The notes: generated from the sequence alone by a model not told the origin. A stretch of 47,744 nucleotides of DNA from Gammaproteobacteria bacterium (GCA_024644945.1 JAHEGU010000022.1:1-47744), one strand, 5' to 3'. Counted from the stretch's first letter, positions 16,663 through 25,345 are shown. Program-made: numbers and translations.

Positions 16663-18609
16663 ATGTCATCTCTGACATCACAAAAGATTAGATTTATTGA
16701 CGGAGCACCCTACTCCGACTCGTATCAAGATGTTTATTACTCTCAGCAAAATGGTCTGGAAGAATCTCGCTATGTTTTTCTTAAGGCAAACGACCTGCCT
16801 GAACGCTGGCGCGACCGCCAGACCTTCACCATTGCAGAAACGGGCTTTGGGAGCGGCCTGAATTTTCTTGCTGTCTGGGATCTTTGGAAGCACAGTAAAG
16901 ATCGACCCGGAATTCTCCATTATATTTCCATAGAAAAGCATCCTATGGAAAAAATCGATCTCACAACATGCCATCGAGAATTCCCTGAACTTGCCCAATA
17001 CTCGCGCGAACTGAATAACCACTATCCGATGCCGGTTACGGGCTTTCACCGAATTTGGCTTGATCGGCACCGCATCTGTTTAACTCTTTGCTTTGATGAT
17101 GTTGCAGTCGCATTAAAACAACTAACTGCAAGAATCAACTGTTGGTTTCTAGACGGATTTGCACCCGCAAAAAACCCAGAAATGTGGAGCCAGGAAGTGT
17201 TTCGCCAGATAGCGCGTCTAAGTACTTCAACTACAACACTCTCTACTTTTACTGCTGCCAGTGCCGTCCGAAGCAGACTGACTGAAGCCGGGTTTAGTAT
17301 AAGAAAGATATCGGGATTCGGGAAAAAAAGAGAAATGATTGTTGCCGAATTCGAACGCAAAGTGCCTTACCGCGAATCAGAACCGTGGTTTAAAGCTCCG
17401 GTATTTACCAACCATTCTCGAGAAGCAGTAGTAATTGGCAGCGGTATTGCAGGCGCTCAAGCAGCCTGGCATTTGGCGCAGCGCGGATGGCGGGTAAATG
17501 TGCTCGAACGTCATAAAAATGTTGGTATGGAAGCGTCCGGTAATCCAATGGCCGTGATTTCACCAAAGATTACCGCTGACGCCTCCATCGAGGAAAGCTT
17601 TTCAGTGCAATGCTTCCAGTACTTGCAGAATCTGCTCACCCAACTTGAATTGAATCTCAATGCCTGGTCACCTTGTGGCGTGTTGCAACTTGCTTGTTCT
17701 CCTGCAAAATTAGATCAATGGCAGCGGATTGCGGAAAGACAGTTCGATCCGTCTTTTCTTCAATGTTTGTCAGCTAAAGAGGCGAGTAACATTGCTGGTA
17801 TATCTCTCAACAATGCTGCGATTTTCTATCCTTCAGGTGGCTGGCTTAGTCCTCGTAGACTAATCGATGCATTACTTCGGCACCCCAGGATAACCGTGTC
17901 AAATAATGTGAATACAGTTCAGTTTTCCCGAAAACATACGGGTTGGTATATTTATGATCGACATAATACCTGCGTTGCAAACGCTCATGTTCTGGTAATT
18001 GCTAGCGGACGACATCTCATGTTCAATCAGACCGCATCAATACCCAATACACCAGTTCTTGGCCAATCCACGTATGCCCAAGCAACCAACGCGAGCCGGC
18101 GCCTAAATACCGTACTTCAGCATGACGGCTACATTACGCCTGCGCATGACGAATACCATCTTCTGGGAGCGACTTACGATCGAAACATCAATCAACCCGA
18201 CTTTCGTCCTGATTCGGATTTACATAATTTTTGCAAGCAGAAGGAAAACATTCCAGAATTCTCCGAAATACTTGGCAAAACCTCATCTGCGCATGCTGCT
18301 GTCCGCATCACTTCGTCTAATCGAATGCCAATAGTTGGTGCGATCGCAGATGAGAGTAACCTGAGAAACAACTATCGTCCGATGCTTCGCCGGCACTATG
18401 CTGAGCATCTGACAGCTGAAAATTATTATCCAGGCCTTTACATGACCGCTGCATATGGCTCTCGAGGGATGACTAATGCAGCTTTAGGAGGAGAATTGTT
18501 AGCCTCGATTATATGTAACGAACCTTTGCCAGTTCAAAGCAAGATATATCATTGCGCTCACCCTGCAAGACACATAGTACGTGATCTCAAACGTCATCCA
18601 CACACTTAA
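16663..18609 (+). CDS. mnmC: Bifunctional tRNA 5-methylaminomethyl-2-thiouridine synthesis protein MnmC
   Basis: A 648-residue bifunctional enzyme (668 in E. coli). The N-terminal part (to about 235) is the SAM-dependent methyltransferase MnmC2, with ETGFGSGLNFL and WFLDGFAPAKNPEMW. The C-terminal part (from about 250) is the FAD-dependent MnmC1, with the dinucleotide-binding motif VIGSGIAGAQAAWHLA and a terminal GSRGMTNA segment. It converts cmnm5(s2)U to nm5(s2)U and then mnm5(s2)U at tRNA position 34, including tRNA-Lys(UUU). I prefer the ATG at 16663; a TTG at 16648 is an alternative. Its last four bases overlap the convergent flavin reductase gene. Confidence 0.93.
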   Translation: MSSLTSQKIRFIDGAPYSDSYQDVYYSQQNGLEESRYVFLKANDLPERWRDRQTFTIAETGFGSGLNFLAVWDLWKHSKDRPGILHYISIEKHPMEKIDLTTCHREFPELAQYSRELNNHYPMPVTGFHRIWLDRHRICLTLCFDDVAVALKQLTARINCWFLDGFAPAKNPEMWSQEVFRQIARLSTSTTTLSTFTAASAVRSRLTEAGFSIRKISGFGKKREMIVAEFERKVPYRESEPWFKAPVFTNHSREAVVIGSGIAGAQAAWHLAQRGWRVNVLERHKNVGMEASGNPMAVISPKITADASIEESFSVQCFQYLQNLLTQLELNLNAWSPCGVLQLACSPAKLDQWQRIAERQFDPSFLQCLSAKEASNIAGISLNNAAIFYPSGGWLSPRRLIDALLRHPRITVSNNVNTVQFSRKHTGWYIYDRHNTCVANAHVLVIASGRHLMFNQTASIPNTPVLGQSTYAQATNASRRLNTVLQHDGYITPAHDEYHLLGATYDRNINQPDFRPDSDLHNFCKQKENIPEFSEILGKTSSAHAAVRITSSNRMPIVGAIADESNLRNNYRPMLRRHYAEHLTAENYYPGLYMTAAYGSRGMTNAALGGELLASIICNEPLPVQSKIYHCAHPARHIVRDLKRHPHT

Positions 18610-19547
18610 TGATCATCACCATTATCTTCATTGTGCTGAATGATACCGCTATCTTGATTACCAAAATATACGCCATAACGCTGATCATGGGATTCATCAA
18701 GATATCTCCTTAGCATCGTAATCATGGCTTCATCTTCAAGTCGATCCCAGGGAATTTCATGTGGAGCATAGAAACTGTTATCTGCGTCTTCGTGATCAGC
18801 GATAGCACGATAAAAAATAAAATGCTGATCCTTTTCTTCGTTCTCAAAAACAGCATACAGAGACTTGATAACAGCCCCAATTTGGAGTTCATCGAGAATC
18901 GCTTTGAGTCGACTTATTGAACCACGCTGCTGGCCAAGTCCACTTGCAACTAGCTGGAGCTTATTGGTATCTGGATTTGGTCTGAGTAGAAGACTACCAT
19001 TGCAATCCACCAACGCACCGACAACTACTCGTGCATCACGACCCGCCGCGGAAACTGCCGCCTGCTCGAGGCCTAGGGTAACGTAACCTCCACGGACGTA
19101 TCCCAATCCAGTTTGATCATTATAATCAAAGCCTTCAACCCTACCAATTAAAATTACGTGATCACCTGCATCGATTCTCTGCTCCAACGTGCAGTCGAAC
19201 CAGGCGCATACGGCATCCAGCACCGGATGGCCGGCTGGGCCAGATTGCCAGGTGGCAATATCAAATTTATCGTGTCGTTTTGAAGCGAATAAACTGGAAG
19301 TTTCTATTTGTTTTTCGGACAAGATATTGATGGCGAATCCTTGTGCAGAATTGAACACATCAATGCTATCCGCTGACTTTCCAATACAGATCGACAACAT
19401 GGGTGGGTCCAGGGAAACAGAGGTAAAAGAGTTTGCAGTGAACCCACGCGGCGTGCCATCGGCTTCATGGGTAGTTACTACTGTAACCCCCGTCATGAAT
19501 GTTCCAAACGCATTACGCAACTCACGCAAGTCAATCTGACTGGTCAT
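18606..19547 (-). CDS. Flavin reductase-like FMN-binding protein with C-terminal Nudix-like domain
   Basis: Residues 1-160 of 313 form a flavin reductase-like domain of the HpaC/RutF type: AFGTFMTGVTVVTT, GFTANSFTSVSLDPP, then CTLEQRIDAGDHVILIGRVE. Residues about 170-290 look like a Nudix fold (VVVGALVDCNGSLLLRP and a helix near 202-225), but the Nudix box lacks the REXXEE glutamates, so catalysis is doubtful and a binding role is likelier. The end is acidic and His-containing. The protein could supply reduced flavin to a partner oxygenase; none is next to it. It is convergent with mnmC, and the region upstream is gene-free. Confidence 0.82.
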   Translation of the reverse strand: MTSQIDLRELRNAFGTFMTGVTVVTTHEADGTPRGFTANSFTSVSLDPPMLSICIGKSADSIDVFNSAQGFAINILSEKQIETSSLFASKRHDKFDIATWQSGPAGHPVLDAVCAWFDCTLEQRIDAGDHVILIGRVEGFDYNDQTGLGYVRGGYVTLGLEQAAVSAAGRDARVVVGALVDCNGSLLLRPNPDTNKLQLVASGLGQQRGSISRLKAILDELQIGAVIKSLYAVFENEEKDQHFIFYRAIADHEDADNSFYAPHEIPWDRLEDEAMITMLRRYLDESHDQRYGVYFGNQDSGIIQHNEDNGDDH

Positions 19548-20035
19548 AGATCATCTACCATGTTCTACCTGCATGGAATTTGGTAATCGACAGAATATTC
19601 ATTGCCCGATTCGGCTTAATGGATGGCAAACATAGTGACGTTAAAAAGCATAAGAGCGGTTCCAGTCGAACTGTTAAGGAATGGTCCCAAAATAGTAACT
19701 TAGTAAGTAATCATCTTGGAAAAAAATACATCAACACACAACGCGGAAACTGGTAGATATTTCAGCACTGTATCCGGAAAACCAACTGCTTCATTCGCGC
19801 TTTAGTCTCGCTGCTCGCCAACCTGAGAGCGTCGAATAATAATAATGTGTTTATCCTGTTGTCAACCTCAGCTGTTTTGCGCAACCGACTGTTCAATGGT
19901 CCCTAGCAACACACGCATTTCGAATATAAAGATCAAGAAATACAGGATTTTATTGCTATTGGTGCTGTACGCCGTGTCAACTTCCATTACAATTCAGCGG
20001 TCTTTTTATCAACCCAAACATGACTTTAAGTTTCA
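19548..20035. other. Gene-free stretch of 488 bases between flavin reductase and HU-like genes
   Basis: No convincing coding region, RNA gene or terminator is seen. Short open frames here (for example 19845-20039) lack family motifs or a ribosome binding site. The stretch must contain the divergent promoters of the two flanking genes, but no box pair is good enough to call. Confidence 0.6.
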
Positions 20036-20362
20036 ATGAAAAAATCTTATCAAGACCCATTAACCAAGGCACAAATTGTAAAAACTCTCGCAGAAGAAAC
20101 CAATCTGTCTAGGAACGACGTTAAAGCCGTTCTAGACTCTCTGGGTGACCTAGTAGAAGCACACATCAAACCTCGTTCTGGAGGCATCTTCAAGTTACCC
20201 GGCATGTTCAAGATCCAGGTTGTAAAAAAGCCAGCAACCAAAGCACGCAAAGGCGTTCCAAATCCGTTTCGTCCTGGTGAAACCATGGACGTGGCAGCGA
20301 AGCCGGCTAGCCGCAGAGTAAAAATTCTCGCGCTGAAAAATCTTAAAGACATGGCTTCCTGA
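20036..20362 (+). CDS. HU/IHF-family DNA-binding protein
   Basis: A 108-residue basic protein of the bacterial histone-like family: LTKAQIVKTLAEETNLSRNDVKAVL at the N-terminal helices and the GMFKIQVVKKPATKARKGVPNP beta-arm region. HU proteins are about 90 residues; here the arm segment differs (NPFRPGETMDV where HU has NPQTGE) and the C terminus is longer (ASRRVKILALKNLKDMAS), as in a variant group often annotated as HU-family. It probably bends or compacts DNA. In-frame stops directly before the ATG fix the start. The ribosome binding site is weak. A perfect hairpin follows. Confidence 0.88.
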   Translation: MKKSYQDPLTKAQIVKTLAEETNLSRNDVKAVLDSLGDLVEAHIKPRSGGIFKLPGMFKIQVVKKPATKARKGVPNPFRPGETMDVAAKPASRRVKILALKNLKDMAS

Positions 20363-20375
20363 GCTTTACATTTAT

Positions 20376-20403
20376 CCTGTCCGGGAGCGATTTCCCGGAC
20401 AGG
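20376..20403 (+). terminator. Strong hairpin after the HU-like gene
   Basis: A perfect 11-bp stem, CCTGTCCGGGA (20376-20386) with TCCCGGACAGG (20393-20403), six-base loop, 13 bases after the HU-like stop. No T-run follows, so it may be a transcript end stabiliser or imperfect terminator. Confidence 0.65.
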
Positions 20404-20644
20404 GTAGTCACCGACCGAGCGACTCAATCTCGATCATCATTTCAATTACAACGTTTTACCCGCCATATATCACGGCTATGCCGTTGAATTATGGTTGTTA
20501 TTTTTCTCGAAAGATCAAGGTTATGTCTAGAGCAAGCCATCCCCTGAATGTTGAGAGCAGCTTTAATTACTAGACATTAAAGTTGGACCAACACCCCCGA
20601 TACACTGTCCTTATATCCGAGAGCTAAATTTAGTGGTTTCAAAA

Positions 20645-20720
20645 TGGTGGGGCGTGCAGGATTCGAACCTGCGACCAATTGATTAAAAGTCAACTGCTCT
20701 ACCGACTGAGCTAACGCCCC
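20645..20720 (-). tRNA. tRNA-Lys (anticodon TTT)
   Basis: A 76-base cloverleaf read on the minus strand: acceptor GGGGCGT pairing with ACGCCCC, D arm GCTC/GAGC, anticodon loop CTTTTAA with TTT at positions 34-36, T arm GCAGG/CCTGC with TTCGAAT, discriminator A and an encoded CCA end (20645-20647). tRNA-Lys next to the tol-pal-cpoB cluster is a common gammaproteobacterial arrangement. Its UUU anticodon is a substrate of MnmC, also encoded in this window. Confidence 0.97.
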
Positions 20721-20745
20721 GATCGTCTATCCAAAGAGGGTGCGG

Positions 20746-20774
20746 ATTATCCAGCTATGGTTCGGTGCTGTCAA
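20746..20774 (-). promoter_or_regulatory. Sigma70 promoter of tRNA-Lys with GC-rich discriminator
   Basis: On the minus strand, a perfect TTGACA (20774-20769), a 17-base spacer and GATAAT (20751-20746) lie 25 bases before the tRNA 5' end. The bases after the -10 box (CCGCACCC) are GC-rich, as in stable-RNA promoters under stringent control. It lets the tRNA be transcribed independently of cpoB. Confidence 0.8.
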
Positions 20775-20879
20775 ACGGAAAGCGGCCCCTGATTCAATTC
20801 ACTAATTATTGACCATAATCACCGAACATAATCATTTACCATCGGATATTCGACTTAAACCAAAGCCGAATCCCATACT

Positions 20880-21896
20880 CTACTGGATGGTTTGCTGAAT
20901 TCTGCGTAGCCGGGTTTCTGCTGAAACTGTAACCTGGTGACCCGGAAACCTTGTAAGAACATCCTGGAAGGTCTGAGCAGCCTGCTCATAGGCACCAATA
21001 TCATATTGGATATAGCCAACTTTCAACATTGCTTCCGGAAGACGCGAACTGTCTGGATAACGTTCCACTACAGCGCGAAATCCGTTTAGTGCAGCTTCGA
21101 ACTCTCTGTTGACATAATTTGCTTCCGACATCCAATACAGAGCGTCATCAGCCAGCTGGCTTTGTGGCCAAGTATTTACCAATGCCTGAAACTGCTCTAT
21201 CGCATCCTCGTATCGGCTTTGTTTTAGCAACTCGAAGGCTGCATCATATGCCTGTTGTTCAGTCATGGATACACTGGATGACCCCGTTCCCGCGAGATCT
21301 GGAACAGTTCTATTCTGAACCGCGCTGCTGACGGTAACACTATCAACCTGTTGTGGCTGATCGCTTTCAACTGTGCTGGACATGTCCGGCTGTTGGGTGT
21401 CAGCAATCACGTCTGAACCTTGCTGCGATCCAGTCTGGAAAGACCCGGTCTGGCGAGACCCGGTCTGGCGAGACCCGCTCGTCTGACCTTCTGCCAGCAC
21501 CTGTCCGGAGGCAGATAACGGGGCCGGGCCCTGTCCTAGAATCTCCCGCTGTCTGTCACTCGCCTCTACGGCCAGTAATCTGCGATCAATATCCTGAAAT
21601 AAATCTTGCTGACGACGCTCAGCGTTTCCCTGCTGGAACTGCATCTCTTCCACTGCATTACGCAGAAGCTTAAGCTCTTCTTTTAAGTCATTCACCTGCG
21701 AAAGCGCACGAATCATCTCGATGTTCTGTGAAGATGGATCCTGCGCAGTTTGCGCAGCTTTTGTGACTTCAGGTGATGACTGGCTGGAGGCACAACCTGC
21801 GAGCGACAAAGGGCCTAAGATTAGTGCACTGCTGACAATGCTATAACTCAGACCTGTGTATTTATTGGCTTCTCGCCCCTTCTGTTTACATTTCAT
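20880..21896 (-). CDS. cpoB: Cell division coordinator CpoB (YbgF), lipoprotein-like variant
   Basis: A 338-residue envelope protein. The N terminus has a basic, long n-region and a hydrophobic core ending in LAGC, so a lipidated Cys near residue 35 is predicted; E. coli CpoB is a soluble periplasmic protein of 263 residues. A coiled coil follows (about 60-110; EMIRALSQVNDLKEELKLLRN), as in the trimerisation domain. A Gln/Ser/Gly/Thr linker with RQTGS repeats (encoded at 21426-21485) leads to three TPR repeats from about 210 (AYDAAFELLKQSRYEDAIEQF). CpoB links TolA to peptidoglycan synthesis during constriction. It is the last protein gene of the tol-pal cluster, 102 bases after pal. Confidence 0.92.
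   Translation of the reverse strand: MKCKQKGREANKYTGLSYSIVSSALILGPLSLAGCASSQSSPEVTKAAQTAQDPSSQNIEMIRALSQVNDLKEELKLLRNAVEEMQFQQGNAERRQQDLFQDIDRRLLAVEASDRQREILGQGPAPLSASGQVLAEGQTSGSRQTGSRQTGSFQTGSQQGSDVIADTQQPDMSSTVESDQPQQVDSVTVSSAVQNRTVPDLAGTGSSSVSMTEQQAYDAAFELLKQSRYEDAIEQFQALVNTWPQSQLADDALYWMSEANYVNREFEAALNGFRAVVERYPDSSRLPEAMLKVGYIQYDIGAYEQAAQTFQDVLTRFPGHQVTVSAETRLRRIQQTIQ
21426..21485 (-). repeat. 15-bp tandem repeat inside cpoB
   Basis: Four 15-bp units: 21426-21440 and 21471-21485 are diverged, while 21441-21455 and 21456-21470 are identical (AGACCCGGTCTGGCG on the plus strand). They encode RQTGS-type pentapeptides in the flexible linker, so copy changes keep the frame. Confidence 0.85.
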
Positions 21897-21926
21897 CGTG
21901 ATTGTTTCTAGTTACCTAGACTACTA

Positions 21927-21966
21927 CAAAAATTGTGGCCACAGCGGGCTTCGCAAAGCGCCCGCT
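21927..21966 (-). terminator. Hairpin with nearby T-run between pal and cpoB
   Basis: Read on the minus strand, AGCGGGC (21966-21960) pairs with GCCCGCT (21949-21943) around a ten-base loop. The GTGGCCAC palindrome and then AATTTTT (21933-21927) follow. The T-run is some ten bases from the stem, so this is a possible attenuator reducing cpoB transcription, not a strong terminator. Confidence 0.4.
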
Positions 21967-21998
21967 GCTGCTGTCAACCTGCAGCTTGAGGTTGTCTC

Positions 21999-22538
21999 TT
22001 ACTGATAGAGTATCTCAACGCGACGATTTAAGGCAAAAGCTGCCTCATCATAACCAAGCGCCACCGGACGTTCTTCCCCGTATGACACAATCTGCACACG
22101 GCCGCTGCTAACACCCATCGCCTCCATTAAGTTTGCCACAGACCTCGCGCGGTCTTCGCCTAGGGCAAGGTTGTACTCTCGTGTACCTCGTTCATCCGCA
22201 TGCCCTTCAAGAATAATCTGGGTACCGGGTGCTGACACAAGATATTGGGCATGTGCCTGAACGATAGCTTCCGCTTCCAGTGTGAGCAGGCTGCTATCGT
22301 ACTCAAAGTAAACTACTCGCTTTCCAAGCAAATCACCATCCGCTCCTGCTGCGCTATCAGCGCCCTCCAACCCACTTGTAACGGTTCCGCCACTGCCGTC
22401 CAGACCAGCGGAGCTGGCACCCGCCGTACCATCAACTGCCTCTACCTGCACATCTCCCTCGACAGCCTTGCGACCGCCACATCCGGCGATTGCAATACTG
22501 AAACCAATAATTACAACATATGAAAGTATTTTTCGCAT
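21999..22538 (-). CDS. pal: Peptidoglycan-associated lipoprotein Pal
   Basis: A 179-residue outer-membrane lipoprotein. The signal peptide ends in lipobox AIAGC (Cys20). A Gly/Ser/Ala-rich linker precedes the OmpA-like domain (about 70-179), with VYFEYDSSLL, the peptidoglycan-binding EGHADERGTREYNLALGEDRA and NRRVEILYQ at the end. Pal binds the meso-diaminopimelate peptide of peptidoglycan and TolB, and links outer membrane to cell wall. It starts eight bases after the tolB stop, inside the tolQRAB-pal-cpoB unit. Confidence 0.96.
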   Translation of the reverse strand: MRKILSYVVIIGFSIAIAGCGGRKAVEGDVQVEAVDGTAGASSAGLDGSGGTVTSGLEGADSAAGADGDLLGKRVVYFEYDSSLLTLEAEAIVQAHAQYLVSAPGTQIILEGHADERGTREYNLALGEDRARSVANLMEAMGVSSGRVQIVSYGEERPVALGYDEAAFALNRRVEILYQ

Positions 22539-22546
22539 AATAGCCT

Positions 22547-23863
22547 CTACAGTTTACGGTTAAATGGGGACCACGCAGGTTCACGGACTGAACCCTGTTG
22601 GAATCGGAGTGTCTGCTGCACATTACCATCTGTGGATACTGCAGCTAAAACATTACGACCACCCTTCTGGGTCGCATATATGATCATCTCGCCGTTTGGT
22701 GCAAAAGTGGGCGATTCGTCCTGGATAGTTTGAGTCAATTCTCTAACGGTTTGATCGTTATCCGAGTATAGCCCAACTCTAAAGCCGTTGCCCTGATTCG
22801 TGATCATGACAATGCTTTTTCCGTCCGGAGAAAAGGAAGGCCCGGCATTGTATTGCCCATTAAATGTAATCCGCTTGGCGGTACCACCAGCTGATGGCAT
22901 TTTATATACTTGTGGCGCCCCGGATCTCCCTGAAGTGAACACTAACCACCTTCCATCGGGGGACCAGTCAGGCTCGGTGTCAATTGCCGTGTGACGGGTC
23001 ATTCTGCGTAAACTCTCATTATCGACGTTATATACGTAAATTTCAGGATTTCCGTCCTTGGAGAGAGTTATTGCCAGAGATCGACCATCTGGAGACCATG
23101 CAGGAGCACTGTTTATACCTGGGTACTCCGAAATTAGCTTTCGCTGACCACTCCAGACATTCTGTAGATAAATGTTAGAACGCTTCTGTTCAAAAGAAAC
23201 ATATGCCATCCAGTTGCCATCCGGTGACCATGCTGGTGAAAGTATTGGTTCTGAAGACTGCAGTACGGATTTGGGGTCATAGCCATCTGAATCAGCAATC
23301 TGCAGTAGGAACCGCCTGTTAGGCTCCTGGCCCTCGACAGTAACATAAGCAATCTTAGTATCGAATGCACCACGCGTTCCGGTCAGTTGTTGATAAATTA
23401 TATCTGCGATCTGATGAGAAACCTTGCGCAACCGGTTTTCGGGGATTATAAATTTCTGACCTGCCAACTGTCGTTCCCTGAATACATCGATCAATCGAAA
23501 GCGAACTTCAAGCTGACCGTTACCAATATTAATTACTTTGCCCACTACTAACGCTTCCGCTTTAATCAACCTCCAATCTTTGTATTGCACCGACCGCAAC
23601 TCACTGGGCTGACTTAAAAACGTTTCACGGGGGATGGTATCGAACTTACCACTAAGCCCTAGATCAGACTCTATTATATCGGCAGGCGGGTGTGACACCT
23701 CTCCAAGACCTTCCTGACCGAACGGCACTACAGCGATCGGAATCCCGGCATCTATCCCTTTATTTACCTCTATCGTCAACACAGCCCCTGCTTGGTTAAC
23801 CATTCCTAACAACAGCAGAAGCAATAAAAACCCTCTACCACAAGTCATGTCTCGAACATTCAT
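22547..23863 (-). CDS. tolB: Tol-Pal system periplasmic beta-propeller protein TolB
   Basis: The chosen start gives 438 residues (430 in E. coli). A signal peptide (MTCGRGFLLLLLLLG, cleavage near QAGA) is followed by the D1 domain (IPIAVVPFG, LRSVQYKDWRLIKAEALVVG) and a six-bladed propeller with repeated SPDGxxLxxxS motifs such as APAWSPDGRSLAITLSKDG and PDWSPDGRWLVFTSGRSG. TolB binds Pal and TolA in the periplasm. The frame is open far upstream into tolA; candidate ATGs are at 23875 (overlaps tolA), 23863 and 23848. I took 23863, just after the tolA stop, but the sites are weak. Confidence 0.93.
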   Translation of the reverse strand: MNVRDMTCGRGFLLLLLLLGMVNQAGAVLTIEVNKGIDAGIPIAVVPFGQEGLGEVSHPPADIIESDLGLSGKFDTIPRETFLSQPSELRSVQYKDWRLIKAEALVVGKVINIGNGQLEVRFRLIDVFRERQLAGQKFIIPENRLRKVSHQIADIIYQQLTGTRGAFDTKIAYVTVEGQEPNRRFLLQIADSDGYDPKSVLQSSEPILSPAWSPDGNWMAYVSFEQKRSNIYLQNVWSGQRKLISEYPGINSAPAWSPDGRSLAITLSKDGNPEIYVYNVDNESLRRMTRHTAIDTEPDWSPDGRWLVFTSGRSGAPQVYKMPSAGGTAKRITFNGQYNAGPSFSPDGKSIVMITNQGNGFRVGLYSDNDQTVRELTQTIQDESPTFAPNGEMIIYATQKGGRNVLAAVSTDGNVQQTLRFQQGSVREPAWSPFNRKL

Positions 23864-23867
23864 TCGC

Positions 23868-24920
23868 TTATTCATCCGGATTAAACTCGATATTGAATTC
23901 GTTAATGTATTCATAATACTTCGGATCAGTTGGTATTGGCAAAGGCGAAGCTTTCTGAACAGCCAGCTCAGCTGACTGGTCAAAGAAAGGATCGCCACTA
24001 CTCTTGATTACTCTCACCTGGAGCACCTCTCCAGTTCGAGACACTTTAAGCTGAATCACCGCTTTCAGCCCCACGCGACTGGTACCGGGACGCCGCCAGT
24101 TATTTTCAACTGCGGCCTTAATTCTGCCTGCGGCAGCCTGCAACGCATTGGCCGCTTCTACTTCAGTTTGTGCCGCCAGCTTCTGCCGCCGCTCTGTCTC
24201 TAATTGCGCCTTAAGGGCTTGTTCTGCTTTGCGTTTTTTCTCAGCCTTACGACGCTCTTCGGCTTTACGTTTTTCCTCAGCTTCCTGCTTTTTACGTTGT
24301 TCTTCTTCTTTACGCTTCTTTTCCTCTTCTTCTTTCTTTCGTTTCTCCTCAGCTACACGCTCTTTTTCAAGCTCTTCTTTCTTACGCCTATCCTCGTCTT
24401 TACGCTTCTTCTCATCCGCGCGTTTTTTCTTTAGAGATTCGCGTTGCTGCTCACAGAGCTCATCGAGCTCGTGATTGGTTTCTCCAGACTCTTCTTCTTC
24501 CTGCACTAATTTCACGCAATTATCCTTGATTTCATCTTTACGCTTTTTCTCTTGCAACGCTTGTTTTTCTTCTTCCTTGCGCTTCTTCTCTTGCTCGAGT
24601 TTCTCTTTCTCCTCTTGTATTCGTTTTTCCTCGGCTTCTTCCTTTTTTTGTTTTTCAATTTCTAACTGTTTTTTCTCCTCAGCTTCTTGCTCTTTAAGTT
24701 TCTTCTCAAGCTCCTCGAGATTTTTTACTTTTTCCTGTTTTTGTTTATCGAGCTCGGCCTGGCTGATGGTGATTGCCTGTATGGGCTTGCCGGCAGGAAC
24801 AATTTTTTGTGTATTGGAGAATAGACCGAATACCAGCAGGATTATAATCCCGCCGTGGATCACAAGAGTAAAAAGCGCAGCTCTTATCCAATAGAACAGA
24901 CGCCTCAGTTTTTCCCTCAT
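23868..24920 (-). CDS. tolA: Cell envelope integrity protein TolA
   Basis: A 350-residue inner-membrane protein with one N-terminal membrane helix (about 16-36). A very long charged coiled coil (about 48-245) rich in Lys, Glu, Arg and Gln spans the periplasm. The C-terminal globular domain (about 255-350) has NNWRRPGTSRVGLKAVIQLKVSRTGEV and ASPLPIPTDPKYY, as in TolA/TonB-like folds. It carries force from TolQR to TolB-Pal during outer-membrane constriction. The start overlaps the tolR stop by one base. E. coli TolA has 421 residues, so the coiled coil here is somewhat shorter. Confidence 0.95.
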   Translation of the reverse strand: MREKLRRLFYWIRAALFTLVIHGGIIILLVFGLFSNTQKIVPAGKPIQAITISQAELDKQKQEKVKNLEELEKKLKEQEAEEKKQLEIEKQKKEEAEEKRIQEEKEKLEQEKKRKEEEKQALQEKKRKDEIKDNCVKLVQEEEESGETNHELDELCEQQRESLKKKRADEKKRKDEDRRKKEELEKERVAEEKRKKEEEEKKRKEEEQRKKQEAEEKRKAEERRKAEKKRKAEQALKAQLETERRQKLAAQTEVEAANALQAAAGRIKAAVENNWRRPGTSRVGLKAVIQLKVSRTGEVLQVRVIKSSGDPFFDQSAELAVQKASPLPIPTDPKYYEYINEFNIEFNPDE

Positions 24921-25345
24921 CAGGTTCCAGGTGTCTCCGTTATGAGCCCGACTGATTCCACGCCCGCTCGCTGCAGAAGCACCATAGCCTCCACTACCAG
25001 CCCATAGTCGGCCGAACGATCCCCTCTAACAAGGAACGGAAGTTTCGGATTGCGTTGCAGGACCGCTGCTGCAGCACGCTGTACTTCCTCTGCTCCGACC
25101 ACAGCATCTTCATTGTCATTGAGATAGAGATTGCCTTCGGCATCTACGGTCACGACAAAAGGCTCTTCATCCTGCTCAGGAATGATTTCCGCTGCAGCCT
25201 GTGGAAGATCAACTTTTACACCTGAACTCAACAATGGCGCCGTGACCATGAAAATTACCAATAGCACAAGCATGACATCAATGTATGGCACCACATTGAT
25301 TTCGCCCATAAGGCGCTTTTTCCGGCCATAGCGCGTTTGACTCAT
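24920..25345 (-). CDS. tolR: Tol-Pal system proton-channel subunit TolR
   Basis: A 141-residue ExbD/TolR protein: the cytoplasmic N terminus has MGEINVVPYIDVMLVLLVIFMVTAP, with the conserved membrane Asp (YIDVMLVLL) that takes part in proton flow, then a periplasmic domain ending in VVEAMVLLQRAGVESVGLITE. The length equals that of E. coli TolR (142). It overlaps tolQ and tolA by single bases. Confidence 0.96.
   Translation of the reverse strand: MSQTRYGRKKRLMGEINVVPYIDVMLVLLVIFMVTAPLLSSGVKVDLPQAAAEIIPEQDEEPFVVTVDAEGNLYLNDNEDAVVGAEEVQRAAAAVLQRNPKLPFLVRGDRSADYGLVVEAMVLLQRAGVESVGLITETPGT

Noticed and set aside
19845-20039. Small open frame before the HU-like gene
   Set aside because: No ribosome binding site or recognisable motif was seen, and it runs into the HU-like start.
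23864-23998. Upstream extension of tolB to 23998
   Set aside because: It would overlap tolA heavily, and the added residues come before a normal signal peptide.
24148-24894. Serine/phenylalanine-rich open frames on the plus strand
   Set aside because: They are the antisense of the Lys/Glu codon runs in the tolA coiled coil and lack any family signature.
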